Both the position numbers and the translations under genes were made by a program. A stretch of DNA of 64,000 nucleotides from Chitinophagaceae bacterium UBA1953 (lineage in GTDB: Bacteria; Bacteroidota; Bacteroidia; Chitinophagales; Chitinophagaceae). The notes under the pieces were generated by a model. It searched no databases. It saw only the letters and a list, made by a program, of their open reading frames with translations, and was not told where the DNA came from. Every line of letters begins with the position of its first letter. The stretch's first letter is position 1. Below, in pieces: positions 44,925-54,880 of this stretch. Location: contig DDEN01000041.1 in assembly GCA_002336115.1 (NCBI GenBank), positions 445,395 to 509,394 on the forward strand, written 5' to 3'.

Positions 44925-47900
44925 TTAGAAAGTTACGTTTATACCAAAGGTGAATGTTCGTATGTTAGGATATGCTGCTGTATAAGAATCAGTTTCAGGA
45001 TCAACCCCAGTATAAGGTGTTATCACAAACAGGTTTTGTGCGTCCATATGTACACGGGCAACCGAGAAAACTCCTTTAGCCCATTTTGTAGGTATGTTAT
45101 ATCCAAGTGATACATTCTGCAATCTTATGAACCATGCATCCTGCAAAAAGAAATCGCCTACGCTATATGGTGAAAAACCATAAAATGAACTTGGATGAGT
45201 AGTAGAAGGATTGGTTGGAGTCCATCTGTCTTTTACAGTTCTCAAAGCATTATAACCATTTGAATAAACACCATAAGCGCTTACTCCATAACTGGTATAA
45301 TTCGGATCGGCCATTTTCCTTCCGAACAATCCGTTAAAATCAAAATTTAAACTCCAGCGTTTATATGTAATTATGTTTGTTAATCCAACCATATAACTTG
45401 GATCAGAAGTGCCAAGCAGTTTTGTATCAGCATCATCGATCATCCCGTCAGGTTTGCCAGTCCTTATAAATCTTCCATTAGCATCTACCACCGGGTTGCC
45501 CGAACCATCTCTCTGGAATCCGTCAATATCTTTAATCTTAATCATGCCAGGGATTAACTGCGGTTGTGATGCAGGTACTGTTTCTCCAATTTGCAGAATG
45601 CCATCACTTAGCCTGCTGTACATAGCTCTGATGGGATCATTATCGCTTTCATAAACTGACGGCTTCCAGTCGGGAGCCCTTTCTTTCCAGGTATCTTTAT
45701 ATCTTGATAAAGCAAATGATGTTCTCCACAACAAGTCAGTTGTTTGAATGTTTCTGGTATTAATTGTTACTTCAAAGCCCTTACTTTGTGTTTTACCAAT
45801 ATTTGCAATAATTGTATTTACCTGGTTATATGAGTTGAGCGATTTAGTAGCAAGCAAGTCCGAAATAATATTATTAAATACCTCAATTGAACCATCTACT
45901 CTTCCATTAAGAATGGAGAAATCCAGACCAAGATTAGTTCCTGTTGTTGTTTCCCATTTTAAATCTGGATTTTCCAAACGAGATAATGAAACCCCTATCA
46001 GCCTTGTATCATCGCCCGACAACCATGCTGGATAAGCACCATAAGCAGCGAATGCATTGCTATTAATAGTGGCATTACCTGTTTGTCCATAACTCAGCCT
46101 TATTTTGAATTGAGTAATTGTTTTCGATAAATTCTTAAAAAAAGACTCTTGCGCAACATCCCATGCAATTGCTGCTGACGGGAATGTACCCCATTTGTGA
46201 TTTTTTGCAAAAACACTTGCTCCATCTGTACGAAGAGTAACAGTAGCTAAATACTTACTATTGAAACTGTAATTAACACGTCCAAAATAAGAGATAAGCA
46301 GGTTTTTTGACTCTGAAGAAGTAGTAGGCAATTGCACAGAACCTGCACCAAGATTATGGTACAAAAAAGCATCAGTAATAAAACCAGTACTACCACTGCT
46401 GTTAGCAGAATTTATAAACCGCTGTTCTGAAGCACCTGCAAGGAGGTTGATTTTATGCTCTTTTGCTAACGTTTTTGTATAATTAGCTGTAGCTTCAAGC
46501 AGATAGTTGTCATTATTTATATTACCAACAGTTGCACGTCCTTGTTCCAATGCACCATGTAAAGTAGTTGTTGGCAAATAGCTTCCTCTTGTTGAGTTGC
46601 CCCTGTCCATACCCGCTTTTAACTTTATTGTCAAATCTTTTATTGGAGATACATCTACATAAACATTACCAAGAAAACGTTCAATCCTGCTTTCATCTGT
46701 AATAGTTAATAATGAATACGGATTGGGCTGCAATGCCAACTGTGGATTCAGCGGATAATTTCCATTTTCATCGATTGCCTGGATATGGGGGCCTTGTTGA
46801 ATAGCAGCACGGAGAATTCCCGAATTTTCATACTGATCGCCTCCTAACTGTGTATTATTATTATCAATTCGGCTGAATGACAGATTAACTCCCAGCTTAA
46901 CGAAACGATTAATATCCTGATCAATATTTGTTCTGAAAGAATACCTTTTAAATTCAGAATTCTTTGCAATACCTTTCTGATCGTAATAGTTACCAGATAA
47001 CAAATATTTTGTTGATTTAGTGCCTCCTGTTAATGATATATTATGCTGTTGAGTAGAACCATCACGGGTTACCAATGCCAGCCAGTCGGTTCCTCTTCCA
47101 ACGTTATTAATTGCATTTTGAGTGTAAAGCTTTCTGTACAATCCGTTTATAGGATTAGCCTCTGCCTCTGCTCTGGTTTTTGTACCGTAAGGAAAAACTC
47201 CATTATCAAAATCCCATTGTTCCTGGCCCGCTTCATTACGAACCTGCATCCACTCGTTTAAAGGCAATACATCAAAAACGTTTGTATTGAATTTTTGAAT
47301 AGAGAAATTATTTGAGTATTGTATTTTAGGCAAGCCATCTGCCCCCTTTTTTGTTGTAATTAAAATTACACCATTCGCTGCCCTTGAACCATAGATAGAA
47401 GTGGCACTGGCATCTTTTAATACTTCGATTGATTCAATATCATTCGGGTTAAACGAATTCAATATACTTTGTGTACCTGCCTGGTAACGGCCTCCGCTTT
47501 CCGGTTGCTGTAAATCAAAAATAGGAAAACCATCAATTACAAACAGAGGCTGATTACTTGCATTTACAGAACCAGCACCACGAACGAGGATATCCAAACC
47601 GCCGCCTGGTTGTGCACTGTTCTGGCGTATTGTTAAACCGGCAACTTTACCTTTTAGCATATTTCCAATCTCCGGACCAGAAGAAACGACAAGGTCTTTT
47701 GCCTTTACTGAAGAAACAGCACCGGTAAGATCTCTTTTCTTTTGTGTACCATAACCAATTACCACTACTTCATCCAGCCCTTTATTGGCAGAATTAAGTG
47801 TAATATTAAGTGTAGCACCACTTACAACCATTTCAACAGGTGTATATCCAACCGACGTAAAAATCAACACATCTTTAACTGATGCATTTATTGAATACAG

Positions 47901-48080
47901 ACCTGCAGCATTTGTAGTTGTAGCTGTTTTAGCAGCTTTAATCTGTACGGTAACTCCTGCCAGAGGATTCCCTTCCGCATCGGTTACTTTTCCTGTAACC
48001 ACTGTTTGTGCATACAACATGCCCGACATAATAAAGCAGGCAATAATTGAGAAGAGTCTCTTAAAAAATTTTGGTGACAT
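44925..48080 (-). CDS. susC: SusC-type TonB-dependent receptor
   Basis: A 1051-residue outer-membrane transporter. Order: signal peptide (MSPKFFKRLFSIIACFIMSGMLYAQ region), carboxypeptidase-like regulatory domain (VTGKVTDAEGNPLAGVTVQ), the TonB box and plug with DEVVVIGYGTQKKRDLTGAVSS, then a long beta-barrel ending in an aromatic C-terminus (TFGINVTF). I start at the ATG at 48080 because the extended frame to 48239 has no signal and crosses the operator sites. With SusD it imports an oligosaccharide with energy from TonB. The two LacI-type operators at 48187-48221 lie about 106 bp upstream. Confidence 0.95.
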   Translation of the reverse strand: MSPKFFKRLFSIIACFIMSGMLYAQTVVTGKVTDAEGNPLAGVTVQIKAAKTATTTNAAGLYSINASVKDVLIFTSVGYTPVEMVVSGATLNITLNSANKGLDEVVVIGYGTQKKRDLTGAVSSVKAKDLVVSSGPEIGNMLKGKVAGLTIRQNSAQPGGGLDILVRGAGSVNASNQPLFVIDGFPIFDLQQPESGGRYQAGTQSILNSFNPNDIESIEVLKDASATSIYGSRAANGVILITTKKGADGLPKIQYSNNFSIQKFNTNVFDVLPLNEWMQVRNEAGQEQWDFDNGVFPYGTKTRAEAEANPINGLYRKLYTQNAINNVGRGTDWLALVTRDGSTQQHNISLTGGTKSTKYLLSGNYYDQKGIAKNSEFKRYSFRTNIDQDINRFVKLGVNLSFSRIDNNNTQLGGDQYENSGILRAAIQQGPHIQAIDENGNYPLNPQLALQPNPYSLLTITDESRIERFLGNVYVDVSPIKDLTIKLKAGMDRGNSTRGSYLPTTTLHGALEQGRATVGNINNDNYLLEATANYTKTLAKEHKINLLAGASEQRFINSANSSGSTGFITDAFLYHNLGAGSVQLPTTSSESKNLLISYFGRVNYSFNSKYLATVTLRTDGASVFAKNHKWGTFPSAAIAWDVAQESFFKNLSKTITQFKIRLSYGQTGNATINSNAFAAYGAYPAWLSGDDTRLIGVSLSRLENPDLKWETTTGTNLGLDFSILNGRVDGSIEVFNNIISDLLATKSLNSYNQVNTIIANIGKTQSKGFEVTINTRNIQTTDLLWRTSFALSRYKDTWKERAPDWKPSVYESDNDPIRAMYSRLSDGILQIGETVPASQPQLIPGMIKIKDIDGFQRDGSGNPVVDANGRFIRTGKPDGMIDDADTKLLGTSDPSYMVGLTNIITYKRWSLNFDFNGLFGRKMADPNYTSYGVSAYGVYSNGYNALRTVKDRWTPTNPSTTHPSSFYGFSPYSVGDFFLQDAWFIRLQNVSLGYNIPTKWAKGVFSVARVHMDAQNLFVITPYTGVDPETDSYTAAYPNIRTFTFGINVTF

Positions 48081-48186
48081 GCAGTGTAAGTTTTGAATAT
48101 TGATAATCAAAATTGATAACTCTAAACTATAAAAAATATCAGCAAACAAACTATTGCAAAACCTTGCGAAGCGGCATTGTTGCATG

Positions 48187-48221
48187 TGCAAACGTTTTAC
48201 TTGGATGTGCAAACGCTTGCA
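48187..48221. promoter_or_regulatory. Two LacI-type operators upstream of susC
   Basis: TGCAAACGCTTGCA (48208-48221) is a perfect palindrome of the LacI-family CRE-like type, and TGCAAACGTTTTAC (48187-48200) is a half-conserved second copy. The centre-to-centre distance is 21 bp, two helical turns. The local LacI regulator (52702-53742) is the likely binder. Confidence 0.8.
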
Positions 48222-48324
48222 TAAGTTTAATAAAAACATAACAGTATCTGCATAAAGTTGGAATTACACGATGAATGTGTAAATGACAACCGATATAATG
48301 CTGAAGAAAACCATTGTATAAAAA

Positions 48325-48358
48325 AAACTGTCAGTACAATTAGTTGCGCTGACAGTTT
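48325..48358 (-). terminator. Terminator after DUF4832 operon
   Basis: AAACTGTCAG (48325-48334) and CTGACAGTTT (48349-48358) form a perfect 10-bp stem with a 14-base loop. On the minus strand it is followed by a run of eight T. It cleanly ends the DUF5009/DUF4832 transcript before the operators and susC. Confidence 0.88.
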
Positions 48359-48383
48359 AATAAGAAAACAGTTAATACTTATT

Positions 48384-49955
48384 TTACTCTACAGTAAGTG
48401 TATGATTCAGTTTATTATAACCAGTGGCATCTTCCCACACATTTACATTACCTAAACGAATTGCATATTCCGAGCGGGTGGCTATTGAAGCATAATTATC
48501 GGGCATAAACAACAACAATTCATATAAACCTGTTGCAATATCAGCCGGCAAAGTAAAACTCTGATCCAACTTTACCGATCCTTTAAACCATTTACGTATA
48601 TCAGTAGTAAAATCAAACTTTTTAATATCTCCTGTTGTTTTATTACGAAGCAGTAATTGTACCGGCCTTGCATTATAAGGTGATGTATAACCAATGTTAT
48701 CAAGATTGATAACAACTTTTATTGCTCCACCTGCTTTTGCTTTATTAGTAAACGTTCCATCTTTTAATACAAACCGGTAACCTAATTTTATTTTAATACT
48801 GTTCATACAACCACCGGTTTGCCAGTCGTTGTTTACAGCGGTGTTGTATCCGGAGTTGAGATAGCTGTAGTGCATTGCCCCCATTTCAGTTTCTGCACGA
48901 CCTGCTGTTTCGCAATCATTCTGAGGACTATATGTATCATCACATGTTTCACCTCCTGCTACAACATACTTACTATCCTGCTGCTGGTATGTGCGCAAAG
49001 CAGTAACCGTTGTATTATCGCCTGTTCTTGGAGTACTACTGTTTCCATAATCACTAAACGTACCGTAATCATCTGTTCCGCTTAAAAAACAATCGTTATG
49101 AAAACCAATCCGTGCTTTATCAGTTTCCGTAAAGCCTTCTGCATCCGTTAATGCAGCGCTTGTTGTACCGGCATTTACTCCATAAACATAGCGTTGTTTA
49201 AACTGGGGTAATCTTACCTGCACCATTCTGTCTTTGGGCAACGCATTCAGCAGTGCCTGTAATACTTCAATTCTGTCCTGCCAGTTATTATCAAGCAGTT
49301 TCCCCTGGCTTGCATTAGAAGACGCATCTCCAAAATAATCTGTGTAATAATTCTCGCCCCATATACCAATGAAACCAAGCTGCATACAGGCAATAACATC
49401 GGAATTAGCAGTTAGCACAGGTTTTAATTGTGCAATATGATTCAGCACAACAGACTTTGGTGCATCACCATAAGGAGGACATGCAAAACTTTCAGGACAA
49501 CTGCCTGCAACAGGAGTAACAGTGTAATTAAACCGCACAATCAGTTTTATACCTGCCTGCCTTGCTATATCAAAATCGGCTGCTATTTTATTCAGCAGAT
49601 CAGTTGTTAAAGGAGCATTATTAAATCCGGTAAGTACATAATTGCGGAATACGAGGCTGCTCAATACTTTGTAAGTAGCACCGGAAATACTTTGTTCACT
49701 TCTGTATCCTTTTAGTATGGCCAGGTTCAACGGAACAAAACTGGCTGCACTTGTTTCAACATGCCGGTAAAAACCTCGTTCAGGGTTAGGAAAATCTGTC
49801 GCATCGCTTGTATAAGTAATTGTTGTTGTTTCAGCAGTCGGGGTAGTCTGACCACCTGAATTTGATTTATGACAACCAGAACCGGGTGCACTAATAATCA
49901 ATACAGCAACCATCATTTTTTTGATGGAAGACCAAGAACGGAAAAATGGTTTCAT
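48384..49955 (-). CDS. DUF4874/DUF4832 protein, predicted lipoprotein
   Basis: A 523-residue exported protein with an N-terminal signal ending in a possible lipobox (GSGC near residue 28). The N-terminal DUF4874 part begins PNPERGFYRHVE; inside it are IARQAGIKLIVRFNYT, QLGFIGIWGENYYTDYFGDAS and ALPKDRMVQVRLPQFKQ. The DUF4832 part follows GGETCDDTYSPQND and a C-terminal Ig-like sandwich (LLRNKTTGDIKKFDF). The acidic residues in IGIWGEN and GGETCDD are the best candidates for catalysis in a TIM-barrel hydrolase. The paralogue at 49970-51469 is 14 bp upstream. Location in a GH109/NahK PUL suggests action on amino-sugar glycans, but no activity is known to me. Confidence 0.85.
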   Translation of the reverse strand: MKPFFRSWSSIKKMMVAVLIISAPGSGCHKSNSGGQTTPTAETTTITYTSDATDFPNPERGFYRHVETSAASFVPLNLAILKGYRSEQSISGATYKVLSSLVFRNYVLTGFNNAPLTTDLLNKIAADFDIARQAGIKLIVRFNYTVTPVAGSCPESFACPPYGDAPKSVVLNHIAQLKPVLTANSDVIACMQLGFIGIWGENYYTDYFGDASSNASQGKLLDNNWQDRIEVLQALLNALPKDRMVQVRLPQFKQRYVYGVNAGTTSAALTDAEGFTETDKARIGFHNDCFLSGTDDYGTFSDYGNSSTPRTGDNTTVTALRTYQQQDSKYVVAGGETCDDTYSPQNDCETAGRAETEMGAMHYSYLNSGYNTAVNNDWQTGGCMNSIKIKLGYRFVLKDGTFTNKAKAGGAIKVVINLDNIGYTSPYNARPVQLLLRNKTTGDIKKFDFTTDIRKWFKGSVKLDQSFTLPADIATGLYELLLFMPDNYASIATRSEYAIRLGNVNVWEDATGYNKLNHTLTVE

Positions 49956-49969
49956 ACTTTTAATTTTTA

Positions 49970-51469
49970 TTACTGAACCTGAAGATTATGTTGTAACGAA
50001 TTATAACCACTGGGCTCGTTCCAAAGATTTTCGTTAGCCAATTTTACGCAATATTCCTGCCGCTTTCGCAGTAAAACGTTTGCATCGGGCAAGTAGAGAA
50101 ACAGTTGATATGTACCTGCAGTAACAGTAGCCGGTAATTTTATTGTTCGTTGTATATTATGTATGCCACTGAATAAAAACTGTGGATTGATTTTTAAATC
50201 AAGAAATATTTCTTTTCCCGATTCGGCATTCTTCATCACCAATATTACAGGTCTTTTATTGTACATTGAAGCATAGCCGGCATTCTCAATCTGCATTTGT
50301 ATTTTTAATACAGCATTTCGTTTTACAACTGAAGGAAGCAGTGCTTTACGGAGAATAAATCTGTATCCTAAATGCCGGGTGATTTTATAGAAGCAACCTG
50401 CACTATCCCAGTCATTAATTACATCCACATTGTATGCGGCATTAAGGTAACTGAAATGCAAACGTCGCATCTCATCTTCAGCATAACCCTGGGGGGCACA
50501 ATCATTTTGAGGGCTAAAACTATCATCGCAGGTTTCGCCACCGGCCACTGTATATTTTGTATCAGCTTCAATATACCTGCGCAATACATCATTAGCAGGC
50601 TGCCTTTTTTGTGTGGAACTGCCATAGTCGTAATAAGTTCCGTAATCATCATCCGATGCGAGAAAGCAGTCGTTATGAAAACCAATTCGTGAAGCATAAG
50701 ATAAGTTGAAACAGTTTTTCCCATTTAACGGCAGACTATTTACTGATGCTGAAGGGCCATATACAAACTTTTGTTTTATTTGTGGTGTACGCACCTGCAC
50801 CATTCTGTCTTTAGGTAACGCATCAAGCAATGATTTTAAAAACCGGTTACGAAGCTGCCAGCTACTATCTAAAATTTTGCCAACCGCATTAGTTGAAGCG
50901 TCGCCAAAATAATCTGTAAAATAATTTTCACCCCAAATACCAATAAAGCCTTCCTGCATTACTGCAATTACATCGGCATTTTTCCGTAATATTGGTTTTA
51001 ACTGCTCAATATGTTTAAAAACGATATTGGGTGGTGCATCGCCATAAGGAGGGCATATTTTATATTCGTCGGTACAAGTACCACTGTTTGTTGAATTGGT
51101 ATAAGCAAAACGAATAATCATTTTAAGCCCTGCCTCTCTCACTGCATCAAAATCTTTCTGAAGATTACTCAGGAAAGCAGATGAAAGTGGTTGATTTTTG
51201 AAAATATCCAATTCATATCCCCTGTATATTAATGAAGATTTTACTGTAAAAATTGCCTTACCGGGCTGCTGTGGGTGATTACGATAATTTTTAAGTTGTT
51301 CTGCATTAAGCACAACATAATTACTTGCCTTAACACCTATAGGAATATAAAACCCCCTTTCAGGATTTATAATATCTTCATTGCTTTCTTTATAATTAAT
51401 AACAACATTTTGTGCCTTAAGTGTAAATACAACTGCACAAGAAAACAAAGCGGTTATAATTTTTTTCAT
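49970..51469 (-). CDS. DUF4874/DUF4832 protein, secreted paralogue
   Basis: A 499-residue protein that is a clear paralogue of the gene at 48384: shared blocks INPERGFY, QEGFIGIWGENYFTDYFGDAS, ALPKDRMVQVRTPQIKQ, RIGFHNDCFLASDDDYG, GGETCDDSFSPQNDC and LHFSYLNAAYN. It differs at the N-terminus, having an ordinary signal peptide (LFSCAVVFTLKAQ) rather than a lipobox, so it may be periplasmic while its twin is membrane-anchored. I use the ATG at 51469; a GTG six bases upstream is an alternative. The DUF5009 stop lies two bases before the ATG, so translation is coupled. Confidence 0.85.
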   Translation of the reverse strand: MKKIITALFSCAVVFTLKAQNVVINYKESNEDIINPERGFYIPIGVKASNYVVLNAEQLKNYRNHPQQPGKAIFTVKSSLIYRGYELDIFKNQPLSSAFLSNLQKDFDAVREAGLKMIIRFAYTNSTNSGTCTDEYKICPPYGDAPPNIVFKHIEQLKPILRKNADVIAVMQEGFIGIWGENYFTDYFGDASTNAVGKILDSSWQLRNRFLKSLLDALPKDRMVQVRTPQIKQKFVYGPSASVNSLPLNGKNCFNLSYASRIGFHNDCFLASDDDYGTYYDYGSSTQKRQPANDVLRRYIEADTKYTVAGGETCDDSFSPQNDCAPQGYAEDEMRRLHFSYLNAAYNVDVINDWDSAGCFYKITRHLGYRFILRKALLPSVVKRNAVLKIQMQIENAGYASMYNKRPVILVMKNAESGKEIFLDLKINPQFLFSGIHNIQRTIKLPATVTAGTYQLFLYLPDANVLLRKRQEYCVKLANENLWNEPSGYNSLQHNLQVQ

Positions 51470-51471
51470 AA

Positions 51472-52599
51472 TCACAGTTTGAAAAATATTTTTTTATTAT
51501 ACAACCAATAACACAATCCCCATTCCGCCAATAACGTAAACAATGCAGATAAAACATGGAGCCAAGAACTATTCATTCCCACTAAGCTAAAAACACCATC
51601 TGAAAAAACACCCACAGCGCCATTTAACCACTGATGGCCTACAGATTCAAAAAACAAATAAATAAAAATTGAATTCATTCCCACCACTGTTACCACCCAT
51701 GCAAACCGTTGGTATTTTTTAATATCAACAAGCCAGAAAATAAATAATAAAATAAGAACAACCCAACCTAAAGAAGTTAATACAAAAGAGCTGGTACTGA
51801 TGCGTTTAATAATTGGTGTAATATCGAGCAGATCGAGTGTGTAACCAATAATTAATGATACAACAGCAGTAAAGAACAACACCTTCACTTTGCTGTTGAC
51901 CGATTTAGTACTGAGCAATATTTTCCCAACAGCAACACCGGCAATTGTATGTACTGCAGTAGGAATAATGTTAATAGCAACCCAACCATCACTGTTAAGC
52001 TTTCCCATTAAAACCAAATCCATCCAAGAACCAAAGTTTTTCCCAAACACAAAGGGCTGATTATAACCGGGCATTAGCACAAAACGATATAAGAACTCGG
52101 TAAGTAACAATAAAATTACAGAAACAGCTAACTGCCATTTAATCGACTTTTCAATAATTAAATACGCAATGAGTGTGGTAATTGACAGTTGTGTTAATAC
52201 ATTCCATAACTCCCATACCAACTTTCCTGAATACACACAATGCAAACCTGTTCCGAATAAAAACAACTTAATGCAACGTACCAGAACATGCTTTCCGTTT
52301 TGTTGCCAGCTTACCCCAGCTTTTAATTTTTTTTGATATGAAAGATACATGGCTGTACCTGCCATTGTCATAAAAGCAGGCTGTACTAAATCCCAAAAAT
52401 GAAGGCCATGCCAGGGGTGATGAAAAAACTGATTTATAACAGCATTACCAATTGTTCCAAAGTTTACTCTGGCCAATGACTCATATAACAAGCAGCTTTC
52501 TGCAGCGAGTAAAACCATGATTATACCCCGCATAACATCCAGCGACAACAAACGGCCAGTAGGCGGGTTGCTTTTTTGATGTGTTTCGAGAGCTTCCAT
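51472..52599 (-). CDS. DUF5009/NagX-like membrane protein
   Basis: A 375-residue multi-pass protein (about ten helices) resembling NagX and the heparan-alpha-glucosaminide N-acetyltransferase family. The first helix motif RLLSLDVMRGIIMVLLAAESC with downstream HPWHGLHFWDLVQPAFMTMAGTAMYLS is the family signature; the His-Trp-His segment probably forms the active site. In other bacteria such proteins sit in N-acetylglucosamine utilisation regulons. It heads the operon with the two DUF4832 genes, is divergent from the LacI regulator, and has an operator in the shared upstream region. Proposed role: amino-sugar acetylation or membrane handling; unproven. Confidence 0.83.
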   Translation of the reverse strand: MEALETHQKSNPPTGRLLSLDVMRGIIMVLLAAESCLLYESLARVNFGTIGNAVINQFFHHPWHGLHFWDLVQPAFMTMAGTAMYLSYQKKLKAGVSWQQNGKHVLVRCIKLFLFGTGLHCVYSGKLVWELWNVLTQLSITTLIAYLIIEKSIKWQLAVSVILLLLTEFLYRFVLMPGYNQPFVFGKNFGSWMDLVLMGKLNSDGWVAINIIPTAVHTIAGVAVGKILLSTKSVNSKVKVLFFTAVVSLIIGYTLDLLDITPIIKRISTSSFVLTSLGWVVLILLFIFWLVDIKKYQRFAWVVTVVGMNSIFIYLFFESVGHQWLNGAVGVFSDGVFSLVGMNSSWLHVLSALFTLLAEWGLCYWLYNKKIFFKL

Positions 52600-52657
52600 A
52601 ATTCACTGCAATATCTGAACATTCAAACAACTATTTGTATCAAACCGTATAATCACA

Positions 52658-52667
52658 CAAACGTTTG
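52658..52667. promoter_or_regulatory. LacI-type operator between DUF5009 and lacI genes
   Basis: CAAACGTTTG is a perfect palindromic core, flanked by ACA and CAC (ACACAAACGTTTGCAC). It lies 35 bp from the regulator start and 59 bp from the DUF5009 start, so it can autoregulate both divergent transcripts. Confidence 0.75.
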
Positions 52668-52701
52668 CACTATTTTTATACCTGACAATTAGTTTATTTA
52701 C

Positions 52702-53742
52702 ATGGAAAAAAGATTGCCTACAATAAAAGAAATAGCAAAGCAACTCAACATTTCAGTGTCAACTGTATCAAGGGCGCTGCACGATCATCCCAATATCGGG
52801 CTGAGAACAAAAATGAGAGTACAGCAATTAGCTAAAGAGCTTGATTACGAACCAAACCAAACAGCAATTTTTTTCCAGCAAGGAAAAACATATACTATTG
52901 GAGTGATTTTACCCGAACTAAGTGAAGCATTTTTTTCTTCAGCTATCAGCGGTATTGAAGATGCAGCTCATAAAGGGAATTATACTGTTTTATTAGGACA
53001 ATCACACGACGATATTGAAAAAGAAAAACATTTACTTGATACATTCCGTAAACACAGGGTTGATGGCTTGCTTGTTTCCATTTCAAAAAACACAACAAAT
53101 TACGAGCACTTTGAAGCCCTGCAACGATATAATATTCCTGTTGTATTTTTTGATCGTATTCCCAAAATTCCGAATATTCATTATGTAGCCTGCAATATGA
53201 TTAACGGAACTGTTCAGGCAATTAATTTTTTATTCAAAAAGGGGCACAGAATTATAGGAATGATTAATGGCCCCGAAAAATTACCGGCTACAAAAGAAAG
53301 ACTGGATGGGTACATTCAGGCAATGACAAAAAGCCGTTTGAAATATGATCCGAACCTTGTTGTGAATTGCGATCTTACAAAAGAAGGCGTTGCTTCCTCA
53401 ACCGAAAAACTTCTTAGCGGCAAGCGAAAGCCTACAGCTATTGTTGCTTTTAACGACTATGTAGCGCTGGATGCTGTACAGCAGGTGCGGAAAATGAAAT
53501 TTAAAATTAATAAAGATATTTCCTTTGTAAGCTTCGCCAACCTGCCAATCAGTAACTACACAGCTTATCCGCCACTTGCTTCTGTTGAACAATTTCCTTA
53601 CCAGCAGGGACAGAAAGCAACAGAAACCCTGATTGAACTGTTACAAAAAAAATCTGAGGAATCGCTGGAAAACAATAATGCCACTTTTTATAAAATCATT
53701 TTAGAATCTCAACTTGTGGTACACGACGTTAAACAAGGATAA
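52702..53742 (+). CDS. LacI-family transcriptional regulator of the PUL
   Basis: A 346-residue repressor. HTH at residues 4-23 (PTIKEIAKQLNISVSTVSRA), hinge helix MRVQQLAKELDYEPN, then a periplasmic-binding-protein-like core (about 60-330) with GVILPELSEAFFSSAISGIE and a C-terminal substrate region. It should bind a sugar or sugar phosphate and release operators of the TGCAAACGCTTGCA type. Those occur upstream of susC, of its own gene, of the NahK-like kinase, of GH109 and of the MFS gene, so it is the probable master repressor of the locus. Confidence 0.93.
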   Translation: MEKRLPTIKEIAKQLNISVSTVSRALHDHPNIGLRTKMRVQQLAKELDYEPNQTAIFFQQGKTYTIGVILPELSEAFFSSAISGIEDAAHKGNYTVLLGQSHDDIEKEKHLLDTFRKHRVDGLLVSISKNTTNYEHFEALQRYNIPVVFFDRIPKIPNIHYVACNMINGTVQAINFLFKKGHRIIGMINGPEKLPATKERLDGYIQAMTKSRLKYDPNLVVNCDLTKEGVASSTEKLLSGKRKPTAIVAFNDYVALDAVQQVRKMKFKINKDISFVSFANLPISNYTAYPPLASVEQFPYQQGQKATETLIELLQKKSEESLENNNATFYKIILESQLVVHDVKQG

Positions 53743-53756
53743 CTAATCACATTTTT

Positions 53757-53770
53757 GTCAAGCGTTTGCA
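53757..53770. promoter_or_regulatory. LacI-type operator upstream of kinase gene
   Basis: TGTCAAGCGTTTGCA contains the AAGCGTTTGCA half typical of the other sites, with an imperfect left half. It is about 57 bp upstream of the kinase start, in the short gap after the regulator gene. Confidence 0.65.
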
Positions 53771-53826
53771 TAATACTTTATTCAAAACAAACAATAATTT
53801 TATGGCATAAGATTACGCCATAAATT

Positions 53827-54876
53827 ATGCTTGAACAAATACTCGAACGCTACAACTTCAATAAGCCTTCCGTTACAATCGCACCGTTTGGCAGCGGCCT
53901 TATTAATCATACATGGCTTATTAAAGACAATACCAATGATTATATTCTGCAACGTATCAACAACAACATCTTTAAACACCCAGAAGATATTGCCTTCAAT
54001 ATAAACCTTGCTGCAAAATATCTGTCGGACAATTATCCTGGTTATTTGTTTGTTAAGCCGGTTTCAACTACGAATGGGGAAGACATGATTCACCTCCATG
54101 ATGAAGGCTATTTCAGAGTATTTCCTTTTGTAAAAGGTTCTCACACAATTGATGTTGTAAGCAATCCATCACAGGCATTTGAAGCAGCTCAGCAGTTTGG
54201 CCGGTTCACGAAATTGCTTTCAGGTATAAATGCCAACGAATTAAAAATTACATTGCCCGATTTTCATAATCTACCCTTGCGTTACCAGCAGTTTGAATTG
54301 GCTTTATTAAATGGCAACAAAGAGCGTATTCAGGAAGCTGAAGAATCAGTTAAACTACTCCAGAAATTCAGTTATATTGTCACAACGAGTGAAGCTATAA
54401 ACAATAATCCTTCATTTAAAAAAAGGATTACACATCACGACACAAAAATCAGCAATGTGCTGTTTAACGAAGCAGATAAAGGAATATGCGTGATAGACCT
54501 TGACACAATAATGCCCGGATATTTTATTAGTGATGTAGGCGATATGTTCCGTACCTACCTTTCGCCCGTAAGCGAAGAAGAAAAAGATTTTTCAAAAATT
54601 GAAATAAGAGAAGAATACTTTCATGCTATTAAACAAGGCTACCTGAGCGAAATGAATGAAGAGCTTTCTGCACCTGAAAAAGAACATTTTATTTATGCTG
54701 GTAAGTTTATGATTTATATGCAGGCGTTACGTTTTTTAACCGACCATATTAATAACGATGTTTATTATGGCGCTAAATATGAAGGGCATAATTTTATAAG
54801 GGCAAACAACCAGCTTACATTATTACAACGTCTCATAGAGAAAGAAGAAGCACTTGTTTCATCCCCGGTTGTATAA
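53827..54876 (+). CDS. NahK-like sugar 1-kinase (APH fold)
   Basis: A 349-residue kinase of the aminoglycoside-phosphotransferase fold resembling N-acetylhexosamine 1-kinase. Features: FGSGLINHTWLIKDNTNDYILQRIN (nucleotide-binding loop and Lys region), the catalytic HHDTKISNVLF (about residue 196-206) and the metal-binding VIDLDTIMPGYF. NahK phosphorylates GalNAc or GlcNAc at the anomeric carbon. The neighbour GH109 enzyme would liberate GalNAc, so GalNAc 1-phosphorylation is a strong inference; galactose or other hexosamines are alternatives. It is under one LacI-type operator and followed by a terminator. Confidence 0.8.
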   Translation: MLEQILERYNFNKPSVTIAPFGSGLINHTWLIKDNTNDYILQRINNNIFKHPEDIAFNINLAAKYLSDNYPGYLFVKPVSTTNGEDMIHLHDEGYFRVFPFVKGSHTIDVVSNPSQAFEAAQQFGRFTKLLSGINANELKITLPDFHNLPLRYQQFELALLNGNKERIQEAEESVKLLQKFSYIVTTSEAINNNPSFKKRITHHDTKISNVLFNEADKGICVIDLDTIMPGYFISDVGDMFRTYLSPVSEEEKDFSKIEIREEYFHAIKQGYLSEMNEELSAPEKEHFIYAGKFMIYMQALRFLTDHINNDVYYGAKYEGHNFIRANNQLTLLQRLIEKEEALVSSPVV

Positions 54877-54880
54877 TTAT

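Noticed and set aside
48258..48455. Short plus-strand frame between susC operators and DUF4832 gene
   Set aside because: It crosses a clear minus-strand terminator and the end of the DUF4832 gene and has no protein features.
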